A stretch of DNA of 64,000 bases from JACZUI01 sp965216725 (GCA_965216725.1 CBDCGI010000021.1:1-64000), one strand, 5' to 3'. Numbered from the stretch's first letter, positions 43,264 to 52,553 are shown. The notes: a model not told the origin generated them from the sequence alone. Made by a program: numbers and translations.

Positions 43264-44557
43264 GTCGCAGCATTCTCCCAACTCTTCCAAGGACGCGCCC
43301 GTCTGAATACACCGTCTCGCCGCGGAGAATCGTCACCTCGACAGACCCGCGCAGGACCATCCCCTCATATGGAGTGATCGAATGGCGATGCTCCAACCGG
43401 TCCCCACGGACCGCCAACCGGCCATCAGGGTCGAACACCACGAAATCAGCGTCTTTTCCAACCTCGATCGATCCCTTTCGTCGCTCCAGTCCCGACAGCC
43501 GGGCAGGCTCTCGAGACAGCCACTCTGCCAAACGAGTGATCTCTATCCCCCTTCGGTGAGCCCCGGACCAAGTGGCCTGGAGACGCAGTTGCAGTGACCC
43601 AACCCCGCCCCAGCCGGTCGAGAAGTCCCCGGTGTCGACCGCTTTGATATCCGCCGGCGCGGGCGAGTGGTCGGATACCACCATGCTGAGGGCGCCATCG
43701 AGAAGAGCCTCCCACAAAGCTTCTCGCTCCTTAGAAGACCTAATCGGGGGAGCGCATTTGTAGCTCGTCGCCCCGTCAGGTATCTCCTCAGAGCAAAAGG
43801 TCAGATAATGAGGACAGGTCTCGCCCGTCAGGTTCGGCGGGCCGTCGGCGATCTTCCTCGCCGCGGCGCCACTCGAAACATGAAGGACATGAATACGGGC
43901 ACCTGATTCTTGGGCAAGACGTGCCGTCAGCTCCACCGCAGTGACCTCGGATTCCACCGGGCGCGAGCCAAGATACGACTGGTAACGAGTGGGGTCACCG
44001 GCTACTGGGAGCAGCGAGGCCGGGTCCTCCGCATGAAGCAGAGCCGGTACACCCAGTCTTCGCATCTCGGCGAGGCCCTGGGAAAGTTCGTCGATTTCGA
44101 CTGGGGGAAACTCTTCGACCCCCGAGTCGACGAGGAAGGATTTGAACCCGCACACGCCGGAGCCGACGAGAGGCGCTAAGTCTGGAATCGACCCGGGAAC
44201 CAGACCCCCCCAGAAGCCGGCGTCGACTGCCAGCTTCTCCGCCGCCGCGGCCCGCTTCGCCTCCAGCGCCTCGACGTTGATGGTTGGTGGTATCGAATTC
44301 AGAGGCATGTCCACAACGGTCGTAGTGCCACCAGCCGCTGCTGCCGCCGTGGCGGTGGTGAAACCCTCCCAATGGGAACGCCCCGGCTCGTTGACGTGGA
44401 CGTGAGAGTCCACCAGGCCTGGGAGGACGACGAGGTCGCCGTAGTCGACGTCTGCCAGCCCCTCGCCCACCTCCACCACCACACCTTCACTGAACACAAC
44501 GGTGGCCGGACGAAGCCCGTCAGGGGTGACCACCCGATTGCTCCGTATGGACGGCAT
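43253..44557 (-). CDS. allB: Allantoinase
   Basis: This 434-residue amidohydrolase opens allantoin to allantoate. Metal ligands: VVLPGLVDSHVHVNEPGRSHWEGF (HxH), the carboxylated-lysine candidate in CGFKSFLVDSG, ALLHAEDP (His), IHVLHVSSG (His) and MVVSDHSPAP (Asp). GETCPHYLTF is typical of allantoinases. It is the first gene of a three-gene operon with the allantoicase-OHCU decarboxylase fusion and HIU hydrolase. The start at ATG 44557 is 77 bp from the divergent HdeD-like gene. Confidence 0.93.
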   Translation of the reverse strand: MPSIRSNRVVTPDGLRPATVVFSEGVVVEVGEGLADVDYGDLVVLPGLVDSHVHVNEPGRSHWEGFTTATAAAAAGGTTTVVDMPLNSIPPTINVEALEAKRAAAAEKLAVDAGFWGGLVPGSIPDLAPLVGSGVCGFKSFLVDSGVEEFPPVEIDELSQGLAEMRRLGVPALLHAEDPASLLPVAGDPTRYQSYLGSRPVESEVTAVELTARLAQESGARIHVLHVSSGAAARKIADGPPNLTGETCPHYLTFCSEEIPDGATSYKCAPPIRSSKEREALWEALLDGALSMVVSDHSPAPADIKAVDTGDFSTGWGGVGSLQLRLQATWSGAHRRGIEITRLAEWLSREPARLSGLERRKGSIEVGKDADFVVFDPDGRLAVRGDRLEHRHSITPYEGMVLRGSVEVTILRGETVYSDGRVLGRVGRMLRRES

Positions 44558-44634
44558 GAAGGGACGGTACCGAAGATGGCAGAGCCGACCCTCCTCCTGT
44601 CTTAGAATTCACCCGCCCGGATTAAGGAGATTCT

Positions 44635-45153
44635 TTGGCTTTGGCAACACCCCCGGAGAGGGTTCTCGACTATGCGTTCCTGCTGGGAGGCGTCACCAGC
44701 TTCATATTCGGACTGATCTTCCTGGTTCGCCAGGAGGAGGCCTTGGGATTGCTGATGGTCGTCCTCGGGCTCTGGTGGCTGATCCAGGGCATCTTCATGC
44801 TGTTCGCCGTGTTCATCGATTCGAGCGACGCTGGCTGGAAGGTGGCGATTGGGGTTCTCGGTGTCGTCGCAGGAATACTGGTTATCGCCAACCCTGGCGA
44901 GGCCACCGACGTGTTCAAAGGTGCCGCCGGCGTCATATTGGGAATTCTCGGAATCTTGATCGGACTGTCCGCTCTCGCCGGTGCCATGCGAGGCGCCGGG
45001 TTCGGTGCGGGGTTGTTCGGAGTCATCAGCATCGCGTTGGGCATCCTCGTGCTCACCAACGCCTCGTTCTCGACCACGGTTCTGATCAACGTGTTCGCCA
45101 TCGTGCTGATGATTCAAGGCGTGGGCTCGGTGGTCATGGCTTTACGGGACTGA
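44635..45153 (+). CDS. HdeD-family (DUF308) membrane protein
   Basis: This 172-residue protein has six hydrophobic segments with the repeated pattern of DUF308: FLLGGVTSFIFGLIFLV, LLMVVLGLWWLIQGIFML, IGVLGVVAGILVIANP, ILGILGILIGLSAL, GVISIALGILVLTN and FAIVLMIQGVGSVVMAL. E. coli HdeD is linked to acid resistance; function elsewhere is unclear. The TTG start at 44635 follows TTAAGGAG at good spacing. Confidence 0.82.
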   Translation: MALATPPERVLDYAFLLGGVTSFIFGLIFLVRQEEALGLLMVVLGLWWLIQGIFMLFAVFIDSSDAGWKVAIGVLGVVAGILVIANPGEATDVFKGAAGVILGILGILIGLSALAGAMRGAGFGAGLFGVISIALGILVLTNASFSTTVLINVFAIVLMIQGVGSVVMALRD

Positions 45154-45237
45154 TTTCCGAACCGATAACAGAGCCCAGACACACCCGGTGGCCTTTAAGC
45201 TGAGAGCGAAGGTTGCCAACCGCGACAGGGGGGAAGC

Positions 45238-46869
45238 ATGGTCAGCCCGGACAACGGTGAGCAGATGAGCACCGATTCGATGGCGGAGCCGGCACCCGAA
45301 GCCAAATCCCGCCGGGGATGGACACTCGGGCTCGGCATCCTGGGCGCCGTTGTGGCTATCGGGATAGCGGCCGGTTATGCGGTCAGCCAGTTCGGATCGG
45401 CCGGGGGTAGCTCGATGGCGGCCATTCCGGCGGACGCCGACCTCACCATCAAGGTCGGGTTCTCCGAATACGACGAGAGCTTCGACCGCCTCGTCAACGC
45501 CTTCACCGAGCCTATGGCTGCTGCCGGGCACATAGACGACCCCGACGTCGACCTCTTCGCCTTGCTCGATGATGAACTGCGCACCGAGCTCGACATCACC
45601 ATCGCCGACGACATTGCTCCCTGGATCGGGAGTGATATCAGCATCGGGCTCTTCTTCGACGGGGGGTTCGCCAACGATCCGGCCTTTGTCGCCGCCGCCG
45701 GAGTGGAGGACCGGGCCGCGGCCGAGGCCTTCGTCGAGAAGGTGATCGCCCAGGCCGAGGTGGATTTTGGCGTGAGCGACATAGAGGGCGGAACGCTTTA
45801 CTTCAACCCCGACGTCTTCTCCAGCGACGCGGCCTTCATCTGGGTGTCCGACGAGATGCTTCTCCTCTCCAACACGCAGGCCGAGATCGACCGGGCAATT
45901 GGGGCGCTGGGTGGTGAATCGATCCTCGACAATGAGGAATACGCGACAGTCTCCGAGCTCCTACCAACCGCGTCTTTGGTCGAGGTCTATGTCAGCTCTG
46001 CCGTGGCTGAGGAGTTGTCCAGCCAGACTGAGGCTCTGGGCGGGCCCGTCCCTTTCACAGGCCAGGGCCTGGGAACCACCGGCATGGCGATCAGCCTCAA
46101 CGACGCAGGTCTCCAATTCGACAGCGTGCAGACCGGCCTGGGCGACGATTCGCCTTTCGACGAGTCGATGTTCGCCGGCACCGCCCTGGCCGACTCTTTG
46201 CCTGAGGCCACTCTTGGTTACCTCACCTTCAGCATCCCGACCGGCTTCTTCGAAGACATCATCGGCGCCACCGGTGCCGACAATGCGATGATTGAAGAGC
46301 TCGATTCCGACTTCCAGCAGCTCTTCGGGCTCAGCCTGTTCGACGACCTGCTCCCCTCATTCGGGCCCGGGGTCTTGTTTGCCGTGATCGAGTCGATGGA
46401 AGGGCCCTTGGCGGAGGAAATGGGTGTGCCCCTGGGAGCGATCCTCGCCATGGATCTGTCAGACCCCGAGCCCATGCGGCAGCTTCTTCCTCAGCTCGAA
46501 GAGATGCTGGCTTCGGAGGGGATAGAAGTTTCGGCCGGTGACCCCACAGTGGTGTCATTTGGCGGCATGCCGGTGGCTGCCTATACGGTGACAGACACGG
46601 CGTTCGGCCTGTCGACATCTGGTGGGCTTCTCGAGGACTTCTTCGCGGGCACCGGCGGCCTCACCGACTCCGGGCTCTACCAGGAGCTCGACGCCGTCCT
46701 CGTCGGAGAAGGCATGACCGCCTACTTCGATCTGGAGTCGATCTTCGATGAGCTGCCGATTCCCGCAGACGAGCGAGCGATATTTGCGCCCCTACGGGCT
46801 TTCGGCGCCTCAGCGAGCGTGGACGGTGACACCATCACCGGCTCCGGTCTTCTCCTCATCGATTACTGA
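45238..46869 (+). CDS. DUF3352 membrane-anchored protein
   Basis: This 543-residue protein has a cytoplasmic N-tail of about 30 residues, one membrane span (TLGLGILGAVVAIGIAAGYAV), and a large acidic extracytoplasmic region of about 480 residues. IPADADLTIKVGFSEYDESFDRLVNAF opens the DUF3352 domain, and the internal PTASLVEVYVSSAVAEEL and TDSGLYQELDAVLVGEGMTAYFDLESIF segments fit. The protein is strongly acidic. No enzymatic role is known. The start is ATG 45238 after GGGGGAAGC. Confidence 0.8.
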   Translation: MVSPDNGEQMSTDSMAEPAPEAKSRRGWTLGLGILGAVVAIGIAAGYAVSQFGSAGGSSMAAIPADADLTIKVGFSEYDESFDRLVNAFTEPMAAAGHIDDPDVDLFALLDDELRTELDITIADDIAPWIGSDISIGLFFDGGFANDPAFVAAAGVEDRAAAEAFVEKVIAQAEVDFGVSDIEGGTLYFNPDVFSSDAAFIWVSDEMLLLSNTQAEIDRAIGALGGESILDNEEYATVSELLPTASLVEVYVSSAVAEELSSQTEALGGPVPFTGQGLGTTGMAISLNDAGLQFDSVQTGLGDDSPFDESMFAGTALADSLPEATLGYLTFSIPTGFFEDIIGATGADNAMIEELDSDFQQLFGLSLFDDLLPSFGPGVLFAVIESMEGPLAEEMGVPLGAILAMDLSDPEPMRQLLPQLEEMLASEGIEVSAGDPTVVSFGGMPVAAYTVTDTAFGLSTSGGLLEDFFAGTGGLTDSGLYQELDAVLVGEGMTAYFDLESIFDELPIPADERAIFAPLRAFGASASVDGDTITGSGLLLIDY

Positions 46870-47007
46870 GCGGCGCCCCTGTGAGCGGTCTCGTTAGGAT
46901 TTCGCCCATGCATGCCCCAACGCCCATTTCGTCTCGGTGCGGGCTGTTCGCTGCCCCATAGCCGTCATCTCGAATCCGGCTTCTCCCCAAACGAAAGGAG
47001 TCTCGAG

Positions 47008-48285
47008 ATGACCGATTTGATCAGCAGACACAACGACTTGATCGCACCTGTGATCGCGTTCGACACCGACATCCACGCCGACACCGCGCAAGGCTTGTGG
47101 ATCACCGACGTCAACGGCAACCGATGGGCCGACTTCGCCTGTGGCACCGCCGTGACCAACCTGGGACACAACCATCCTGCAGTGGTAGACGCCGCCCGCC
47201 ATCAGCTCGACAAGTTCGTCCACAGCGGCTGCATCGTCCGCTACGACAGCATCGTCGACCTGGCCGCGAAGCTTCGCGACATCACACCCCCCGCAATCGA
47301 AAAGTTCGCCTTCGCCAACTCCGGCGCGGAAGCGGTGGAAGCGGCGATCAAGCTGGCGAAATACTCGACCGACCGCCAGGGCGTCGTCGCCTTCCGAGGT
47401 GCATTCCACGGCCGAACCATGGGCTCGGTGAGCTACACGACGTCCAACGCCAAGTATCGCGACGGATACCACCCTGTCCTCGGGTCCGTTTTTGTCGCTC
47501 CCTATCCGCATCCTTACCGCTGGGGAATGAGCCCAGACGAGGCCACCGAGCACGCATTGTGCGAATTGAGGTACATGTTCAAGCACCAGGTGTTGCCGCA
47601 CAACATCGCCGCATTTCTGGTGGAACCGGTGCAGGGTGAAGGCGGCTATTACCCGGCACCACCCGGCTTCCTCGAGGAGCTTCGGGCGCTGGCCGACCGG
47701 CACGGGATCCTGATGGTGTACGACGAGGTGCAGACAGGTTTCGGAAGGACGGCCGAATGGTTTGCGGCCGACCACTTCGACGCCAAGCCGGACATCATCG
47801 CCATGGGGAAGGGCATCGCCAACGGCCTGCCATTGTCGGCCTACGGGGCAAGCCGCGAAATGATCGACGCCTGGCCGGTGGGTGCACATGGCACGACCTT
47901 TGGTGGGAATCCGGTGGCGACGGCGGCGGCGGTCGCTGTTGTCGACACCATGGAGGAGTTGCTCCCGCATGCCCGGGACATGTCAATACATGCCTTCGAC
48001 AGATATCACGAGCTGGCGGAGCGCCACGCCACCATCGGCGACGTGCGGGGGCTCGGCCTGATGATCGGTGTCGAAATGGTGAAAGATCGCGAGAGCCGAG
48101 AGCCCGATCGCGACGCTCTGCACCACGTGATGAGGTACGCCTTCGAGCGCGACCTGATCATCATCCCCTGCGGGCCAGACGGCAACGTCTTACGGTTCAT
48201 CCCGCCTCTGGTGACCACCGCCGAGGAGCTGGACTGGGCCATCGACCTCATCGACGAGGGCCTGACCAGCTGGGAGAGCCAGTAG
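47008..48285 (+). CDS. Class III aminotransferase (4-aminobutyrate aminotransferase-like)
   Basis: This 425-residue PLP enzyme has NSGAEAVEAAIKLAKYSTDRQGVVAFRGAFHGRT, VEPVQGEGGYYPAPPGFLEEL, MVYDEVQTGFGRTAEWFA (Asp contacting PLP nitrogen) and the Schiff-base lysine in IIAMGKGIANGLPLSA. The overall pattern is that of GabT and related omega-aminotransferases; the amine donor is not defined by motifs. ATG 47008 follows AAAGGAG. A palindromic repeat lies 14 nt downstream and a convergent peptide gene beyond it. Confidence 0.88.
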   Translation: MTDLISRHNDLIAPVIAFDTDIHADTAQGLWITDVNGNRWADFACGTAVTNLGHNHPAVVDAARHQLDKFVHSGCIVRYDSIVDLAAKLRDITPPAIEKFAFANSGAEAVEAAIKLAKYSTDRQGVVAFRGAFHGRTMGSVSYTTSNAKYRDGYHPVLGSVFVAPYPHPYRWGMSPDEATEHALCELRYMFKHQVLPHNIAAFLVEPVQGEGGYYPAPPGFLEELRALADRHGILMVYDEVQTGFGRTAEWFAADHFDAKPDIIAMGKGIANGLPLSAYGASREMIDAWPVGAHGTTFGGNPVATAAAVAVVDTMEELLPHARDMSIHAFDRYHELAERHATIGDVRGLGLMIGVEMVKDRESREPDRDALHHVMRYAFERDLIIIPCGPDGNVLRFIPPLVTTAEELDWAIDLIDEGLTSWESQ

Positions 48286-48298
48286 CGGCCCCTATCCC

Positions 48299-48352
48299 CC
48301 GTCGAGTGTGCTTGTCCTACCCAAAAAGAGAGAGGACAAGCACACTCGACGG
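48299..48352. repeat. Long palindrome, copy 1
   Basis: Arms GTCGAGTGTGCTTGTCCT (48301-48318) and AGGACAAGCACACTCGAC (48333-48350) are exact complements; two more base pairs extend the stem to 20 bp. The 14-nt loop is acccaaaaagagag. A second copy at 51637-51688 has identical arms and one loop change. It sits between the convergent aminotransferase and peptide genes. No T-run follows on either strand. Confidence 0.9.
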
Positions 48353-48384
48353 AGATAGCTGGCTAGTTGTGGACTCTTGGCCAG

Positions 48385-48552
48385 TCAGGCGGCCTGCTTG
48401 GTGCTACTAGGGGCGGCAGGGACTTCCCATTTTGCGCCGAACGGCGGCAAATCGTCAGAGGTCAAGCCCAGGTCGAAGTTGAATGGCTGGTGGACACGGC
48501 GCCGGCTCCGCGTGGTGCGCCGGACATTGGTCTTCTTGGTGAACAGTCTCAT
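48385..48552 (-). CDS. 55-residue peptide gene divergent from the SARP-type regulator
   Basis: AAGGAG lies at the right distance before ATG 48552 (with another ATG just before it). The peptide begins MRLFTKKTNVRRTTRSRRRV, a strongly basic half, then changes to an acidic/hydrophobic half (FNFDLGLTSDDLPPFGAKWE) and ends with a small-residue tail (TKQAA). There is no membrane span, signal peptide or cysteine. It is transcribed away from the large AfsR/SARP regulator starting at 48687, with 134 bp between. The setting, a short peptide beside a TPR-containing regulator, suggests a signal, a precursor or an inhibitor peptide, but no family was recognised. Confidence 0.5.
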   Translation of the reverse strand: MRLFTKKTNVRRTTRSRRRVHQPFNFDLGLTSDDLPPFGAKWEVPAAPSSTKQAA

Positions 48553-48686
48553 CATCTCTCCTTGTCATCGAGCGACTGACTTCACAAGTAGACGTGATCG
48601 ATCTCAAGCGCCGACCAAGCCGATGCGGTGACATTCGACCTGGAGATTTGAGTGGGATTTGAGTGCCGCCGGGGAAACTCGCGGCA

Positions 48687-51599
48687 ATGCCACGGGTTAG
48701 CTTCGACGGTGATATGAACGTCAGGATCCTGGGAGATCTGGCCGTCCTCCGCGGCACTGATAGCTCCAATCTCGGTGGCTACAAACAGCGCTCGCTGCTC
48801 GGTTTCCTGCTGGTCAACCAGCTGGACTGGATGACACCCAGTCAATGCATCGAGGCAGTCTGGGGAGAAAGCCCGCCGGACGGTGCGATCAAGTCGCTCC
48901 AGACCTACGTGTTCAATCTGCGCAAGATTCTCGAGCCGGCTCACGAGAAAGGTCAGCCCTGGGACAGGCTCCAAAGCTCGGACCGCGGATATCGCATCAG
49001 TGAGAACGTGACAACAGATGTCGAGGAGTTTCGAAAGCTCGTCGAGTTGGCGCGGAGGGCAAGGGACAACGGCCGGATCGACGAGGCACTCGAATTGGCC
49101 ACCAAGGCCGTCGAGCACTACTCAGGAGACCCTTTGGGAGACCTAGGAGGTGAGCATTGGGCTTTGGCCTTCGTGAACAGGCTTCGCGAGGAGTGGCTCG
49201 ACGTCCTAGACCTTCAAATCCAGGCCGAATTGGCGTTTGCGCACCATGAAGATCTGATCCCTCGCTTGGAAGAAATGGTCGAGAGGAATCCTCTTCGGGA
49301 ATCGACGTGGGGACACCTAATGCTGGCCCTCTACCGATCAGGCAGGCAGGCGGACGCCCTTCGCACCTTCCAACGGTTGTCGCGGCACCTTGGAGAGGAA
49401 CTTGGGATCGAGCCCGGACCTGAGGTGACCGCCCTTGAGCAACGCATCCTGGAGCACGACCCATCCCTCGATCTACCCAAGTCCTCGAAAGGCAACATCC
49501 CGGCCCCTATCACCAACCTGGTGGGTCGATCGGCAGAACGAAGCCAGATAGCCGACCTGGCCGATGTGAGCCGTCTGCTCACCATCATGGGCCCCCCCGG
49601 TGCCGGGAAGACCCGTCTTGCGATAGAGACCGCGCTCGACCTTGCCCATCGCTATCCCGACGGGGTGTGGATGGTGGAAATGGCGCCTCTGGCGACCTCG
49701 GCACAGATGTGGGCGGAGCTGTTTGGATCACTAGGTGTTGGGAATCCCCCTGACATGACACCAGGAGAGATTGTCGACGCGTCCCTCAGCACAAAGAAAA
49801 CCCTGATTGTGCTCGACAACTGCGAGCACATGGTCGACGAGGTGATCACCCTGATCAGGACGGTGCTCGGCCGGTCTCAGGACATCCGCATCATCGCTAC
49901 CAGCCGCCGGGCTCTGGGGATTCCGGGCGAGGTGACCCTCACCATCCCTGGCTTGTCAATCGAAGCCACGACCGGGCCCAGCGAGGCGGCCTCGATGTTC
50001 ATCGACCGGGTCACGGAGATAGATCCAACGTTGGATCTGACCGACAGATTGGAAACCGTCGAGGCGATCGTTGCTCGTCTCGATGGCCTACCCCTAGCGA
50101 TCGAGCTGGCGGCCGCTCGAATGAGAGTCCTGGATGTCGAGTCGCTTCTTCAGCGGATGGAGCATCGTTTTGAGACTCTCGCATCCGGCACTCATGCTGG
50201 CGGGCACCATCGCTCACTTCGCAGGCTGGTGGACTGGTCGTACGACTTGCTCACCGCAGATCAGCAGAAGGCCTACCGCTGGATCGCAGCTTTTCCGGGT
50301 GGTTGCAACCCCACATCGATGGGTCACATTGTGGAACAAGCGGGGCTGGCACCAGAGGCGACACTCGAGTTGGTGGACGCTTTGGTTTCGAGCTCGCTTC
50401 TCGTCATCGAGCGGGGCGCCGCCGGGACTCGGTACAGGATGCTGGAGACGATTCGTGAACACGCCCTTGGCGAGCTCCGAGATTCGGGCGAGGAAAATGC
50501 GGCGTTGCAAGCCCAGTTCGACTGGGTTAGGGATTTCTCGTGGTCCAACAAGCAACGCCTGGCAAGCGCCGAGGGAAAGGAGGCACTGGCAGAAGGGCTT
50601 GCCGAAGCCGACAACATGCAGGCTGCCATGAATTGGGCAATCGCCAGCGATCCGGCTTCGGCGGTGAGATTGGGAACAACTTTGTCTCAGTTCTGGTGGA
50701 TGTCGGGCATGGCACCGGTGCGCTCAGACCTGAGTCGTCAGACCTGCTACATGATTCTCGGCGCCGATCTGCAGGAGCGTGCCCTCAATGCCGCCGCCGG
50801 CGCGATCGACGCCAAGACCCGTGCCCGTGCGCTCACTGCCCTGGGAGGAGTGCTATCGATAAGGACGGGAAAGGTCGAAGACGCAGTCGATCAGCTCTCA
50901 GAGGCAATCGAGCTGAGCGAGCGAATTGGGGACAAGAAGGGTGAAGCCTGGGCCCGCTATTACAAGGCGCTCGCTACGAGCTCACTCACACGGGAACCCC
51001 TCCAATTAGCGACAGGAGCCGCTGTCGACGTTGAGGGCAACGACAGGGCAATCGCACTCTTTGAAGAGATCGGCGAGCCCTACGGAGAAGCCCTCGCCAA
51101 GCTCAATCTCGTTGGAGTGCCCGGCCTCTTGGAGTATGACGAAGCCGGCCGACTTCTGGACGAGATCGACGAAAGTCCGGGAGGGCAGATTCCAGTGGTG
51201 AAGGCCCACCTCTTCGAAATCCGGAGCCTCAGGACCATCGTTGAAGGCGACCTCGAGAAGGCAGCCGACGAGCTCATGAACTCACTGGCCCTGCTGTGTC
51301 AACTTGGACCGGCCACTTGCATCACTCACGCCATCACCAGTGTCGCTCTCCACCAGCAGGCAGCGGGGGAACCGCGTTCGGCTGCCGAGTTCGTGGGTGC
51401 CGCCGAAAGCATCAGACGACGGTTCTCGATGGTGGTGGCACGATACGAAGATCGGAGCGACTGGGTAGACCTGAGCTCGCTCAATGAGCAGGAGAAAGCG
51501 GAGGCCCAGGCCACCGGGCGAAGCTGGTCCCTTCAGACTGCACTCGACACCGCTGCAGTCCGGATGGGACACGATCCCGCCCCACTGCAAATGGGATGA
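48687..51599 (+). CDS. AfsR/SARP-family regulator: wHTH, BTAD, NB-ARC ATPase and TPR region
   Basis: This protein of about 970 residues shows, in order, an OmpR-type winged helix (VRILGDLAVLRGTDSSNLGG, SLQTYVFNLRKILEP) and a bacterial transcriptional activation domain (to about residue 255, with HLGEELGIEPGPEVTALEQ). Next is an NB-ARC/STAND ATPase with Walker A MGPPGAGKTRLA, Walker B TLIVLDNCEH, IIATSRRALG and GLPLAIELAAARM. A long helical TPR-like C-terminus follows (ALTALGGVLSIRTGKVEDA). Such proteins act as ligand-gated, ATP-dependent activators. Possible starts are GTG 48663, ATG 48687 and ATG 48714. The module is bounded by identical palindromes, and the divergent 55-residue peptide gene is a candidate ligand or target. 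Confidence 0.9.
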   Translation: MPRVSFDGDMNVRILGDLAVLRGTDSSNLGGYKQRSLLGFLLVNQLDWMTPSQCIEAVWGESPPDGAIKSLQTYVFNLRKILEPAHEKGQPWDRLQSSDRGYRISENVTTDVEEFRKLVELARRARDNGRIDEALELATKAVEHYSGDPLGDLGGEHWALAFVNRLREEWLDVLDLQIQAELAFAHHEDLIPRLEEMVERNPLRESTWGHLMLALYRSGRQADALRTFQRLSRHLGEELGIEPGPEVTALEQRILEHDPSLDLPKSSKGNIPAPITNLVGRSAERSQIADLADVSRLLTIMGPPGAGKTRLAIETALDLAHRYPDGVWMVEMAPLATSAQMWAELFGSLGVGNPPDMTPGEIVDASLSTKKTLIVLDNCEHMVDEVITLIRTVLGRSQDIRIIATSRRALGIPGEVTLTIPGLSIEATTGPSEAASMFIDRVTEIDPTLDLTDRLETVEAIVARLDGLPLAIELAAARMRVLDVESLLQRMEHRFETLASGTHAGGHHRSLRRLVDWSYDLLTADQQKAYRWIAAFPGGCNPTSMGHIVEQAGLAPEATLELVDALVSSSLLVIERGAAGTRYRMLETIREHALGELRDSGEENAALQAQFDWVRDFSWSNKQRLASAEGKEALAEGLAEADNMQAAMNWAIASDPASAVRLGTTLSQFWWMSGMAPVRSDLSRQTCYMILGADLQERALNAAAGAIDAKTRARALTALGGVLSIRTGKVEDAVDQLSEAIELSERIGDKKGEAWARYYKALATSSLTREPLQLATGAAVDVEGNDRAIALFEEIGEPYGEALAKLNLVGVPGLLEYDEAGRLLDEIDESPGGQIPVVKAHLFEIRSLRTIVEGDLEKAADELMNSLALLCQLGPATCITHAITSVALHQQAAGEPRSAAEFVGAAESIRRRFSMVVARYEDRSDWVDLSSLNEQEKAEAQATGRSWSLQTALDTAAVRMGHDPAPLQMG

Positions 51600-51636
51600 C
51601 CCTGTAGGAAAGCTCGTGAGGATCGGCCGCCTCATG

Positions 51637-51688
51637 CGTCGAGTGTGCTTGTCCTACCCAAAAAGCGAGAGGACAAGCACACTCGACG
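51637..51688. repeat. Long palindrome, copy 2
   Basis: The same 18-nt arms as copy 1 lie at 51638-51655 and 51670-51687. The loop is acccaaaaagcgag, one base different from copy 1. It is 38 nt after the stop of the SARP-type regulator and upstream of a lipoprotein gene. Confidence 0.9.
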
Positions 51689-51743
51689 GGGAAAGAAGGC
51701 GGATTTGAGGAACCAGATCCGCCTTGCTGGCATCTAAATTCCC

Positions 51744-52553
51744 ATGATCAGGAAACATCTCTGGCTGACCCTCGCACTGCTGCTTGTGCTCGCCGCTTGT
51801 GGCGAGCCGGCCGACTCCGGCGACACCGACGACGCCGCGCCGGTGATCCAGATACGCACCGAGGGCGGGTTCGCACCGATCGAGTTCATCCTTGGCAACG
51901 GGCCGAACTACACCCTCCTCAGTGACGGGACACTGATCTTCCGAGGGCCGCAGCCAGAGATCTTCCCCGGTCCGTTGGTTCCCGACTATCAGGTCGTCCG
52001 GCTATCTGACGAGAGTGTCGACCGGGTAATGGAGTTCGTCGACGAGATCGGCCTTGCAGGCATGGTCGACGAGTTCGACAACTCAGCGGCAGCCTTCGTG
52101 GCCGATGCGTCCACCGAGGTGATCACCCTGTGGGACGAAAACGGAGCCCACAGATACTCGGTATATGCATTGGGAATTGGCGACGACCCGCTGAATCCCA
52201 GCGAACCGGCCGATCCCCGGACCGTAGCGTTGGCCGACCTCATCGACTTCGTCGCATCGGTGGATATCGCCTCCGCCGAGACGTTCCAAGCCGACAGGGT
52301 CCGCGTCGTGGGCGGTGCCACTCAATTCCCTGCGGACCCCGAGTTCGTCGACGTCCGCGATTGGCCGTTGGGCGAAGAGGACCCCGCCTCTTGGAATCGT
52401 GTCAACCAGGATTGGACCTGTCAGCAATTCGGGCCCGAAGTGCTGGACGCGTTCACCGACGCCACAACTGCCACCACTTGGGATCTCGGTGGAACCGAGT
52501 TCAAGCTCCTGGTCCGACCGCTACTGCCCGGTGAGCCCAGCTGCCCCGTCTAG
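51744..52553 (+). CDS. Lipoprotein of unknown function
   Basis: This 269-residue protein has a lipoprotein signal peptide (MIRKHLWLTLALLLVLAAC, Cys19). The mature part is acidic, beta-rich and without recognised domains: GGFAPIEFILGNGPNYTLLSDGTLIFRGP, then a helix with SDESVDRVMEFVDEIGLAGM, and near the end QDWTCQQFG and LPGEPSCPV, whose two cysteines may pair. It is exported and anchored to the membrane. The stop is followed 1 bp later by the convergent TrpB2 gene. Confidence 0.7.
   Translation: MIRKHLWLTLALLLVLAACGEPADSGDTDDAAPVIQIRTEGGFAPIEFILGNGPNYTLLSDGTLIFRGPQPEIFPGPLVPDYQVVRLSDESVDRVMEFVDEIGLAGMVDEFDNSAAAFVADASTEVITLWDENGAHRYSVYALGIGDDPLNPSEPADPRTVALADLIDFVASVDIASAETFQADRVRVVGGATQFPADPEFVDVRDWPLGEEDPASWNRVNQDWTCQQFGPEVLDAFTDATTATTWDLGGTEFKLLVRPLLPGEPSCPV

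Noticed and set aside
48301..48410. Short similar ORFs (containing VCLSYPK and ERTSTLDG) at 48.3 and 51.6 kb
   Set aside because: They are translations of the palindromic repeat in the plus strand and would be mistaken for a conserved peptide.
48299..51688. Insertion sequence bounded by the two palindromes
   Set aside because: No transposase lies between them, no target-site duplication was seen, and the copies are direct and not terminal inverted repeats. A cassette remains possible but is not a typical IS.
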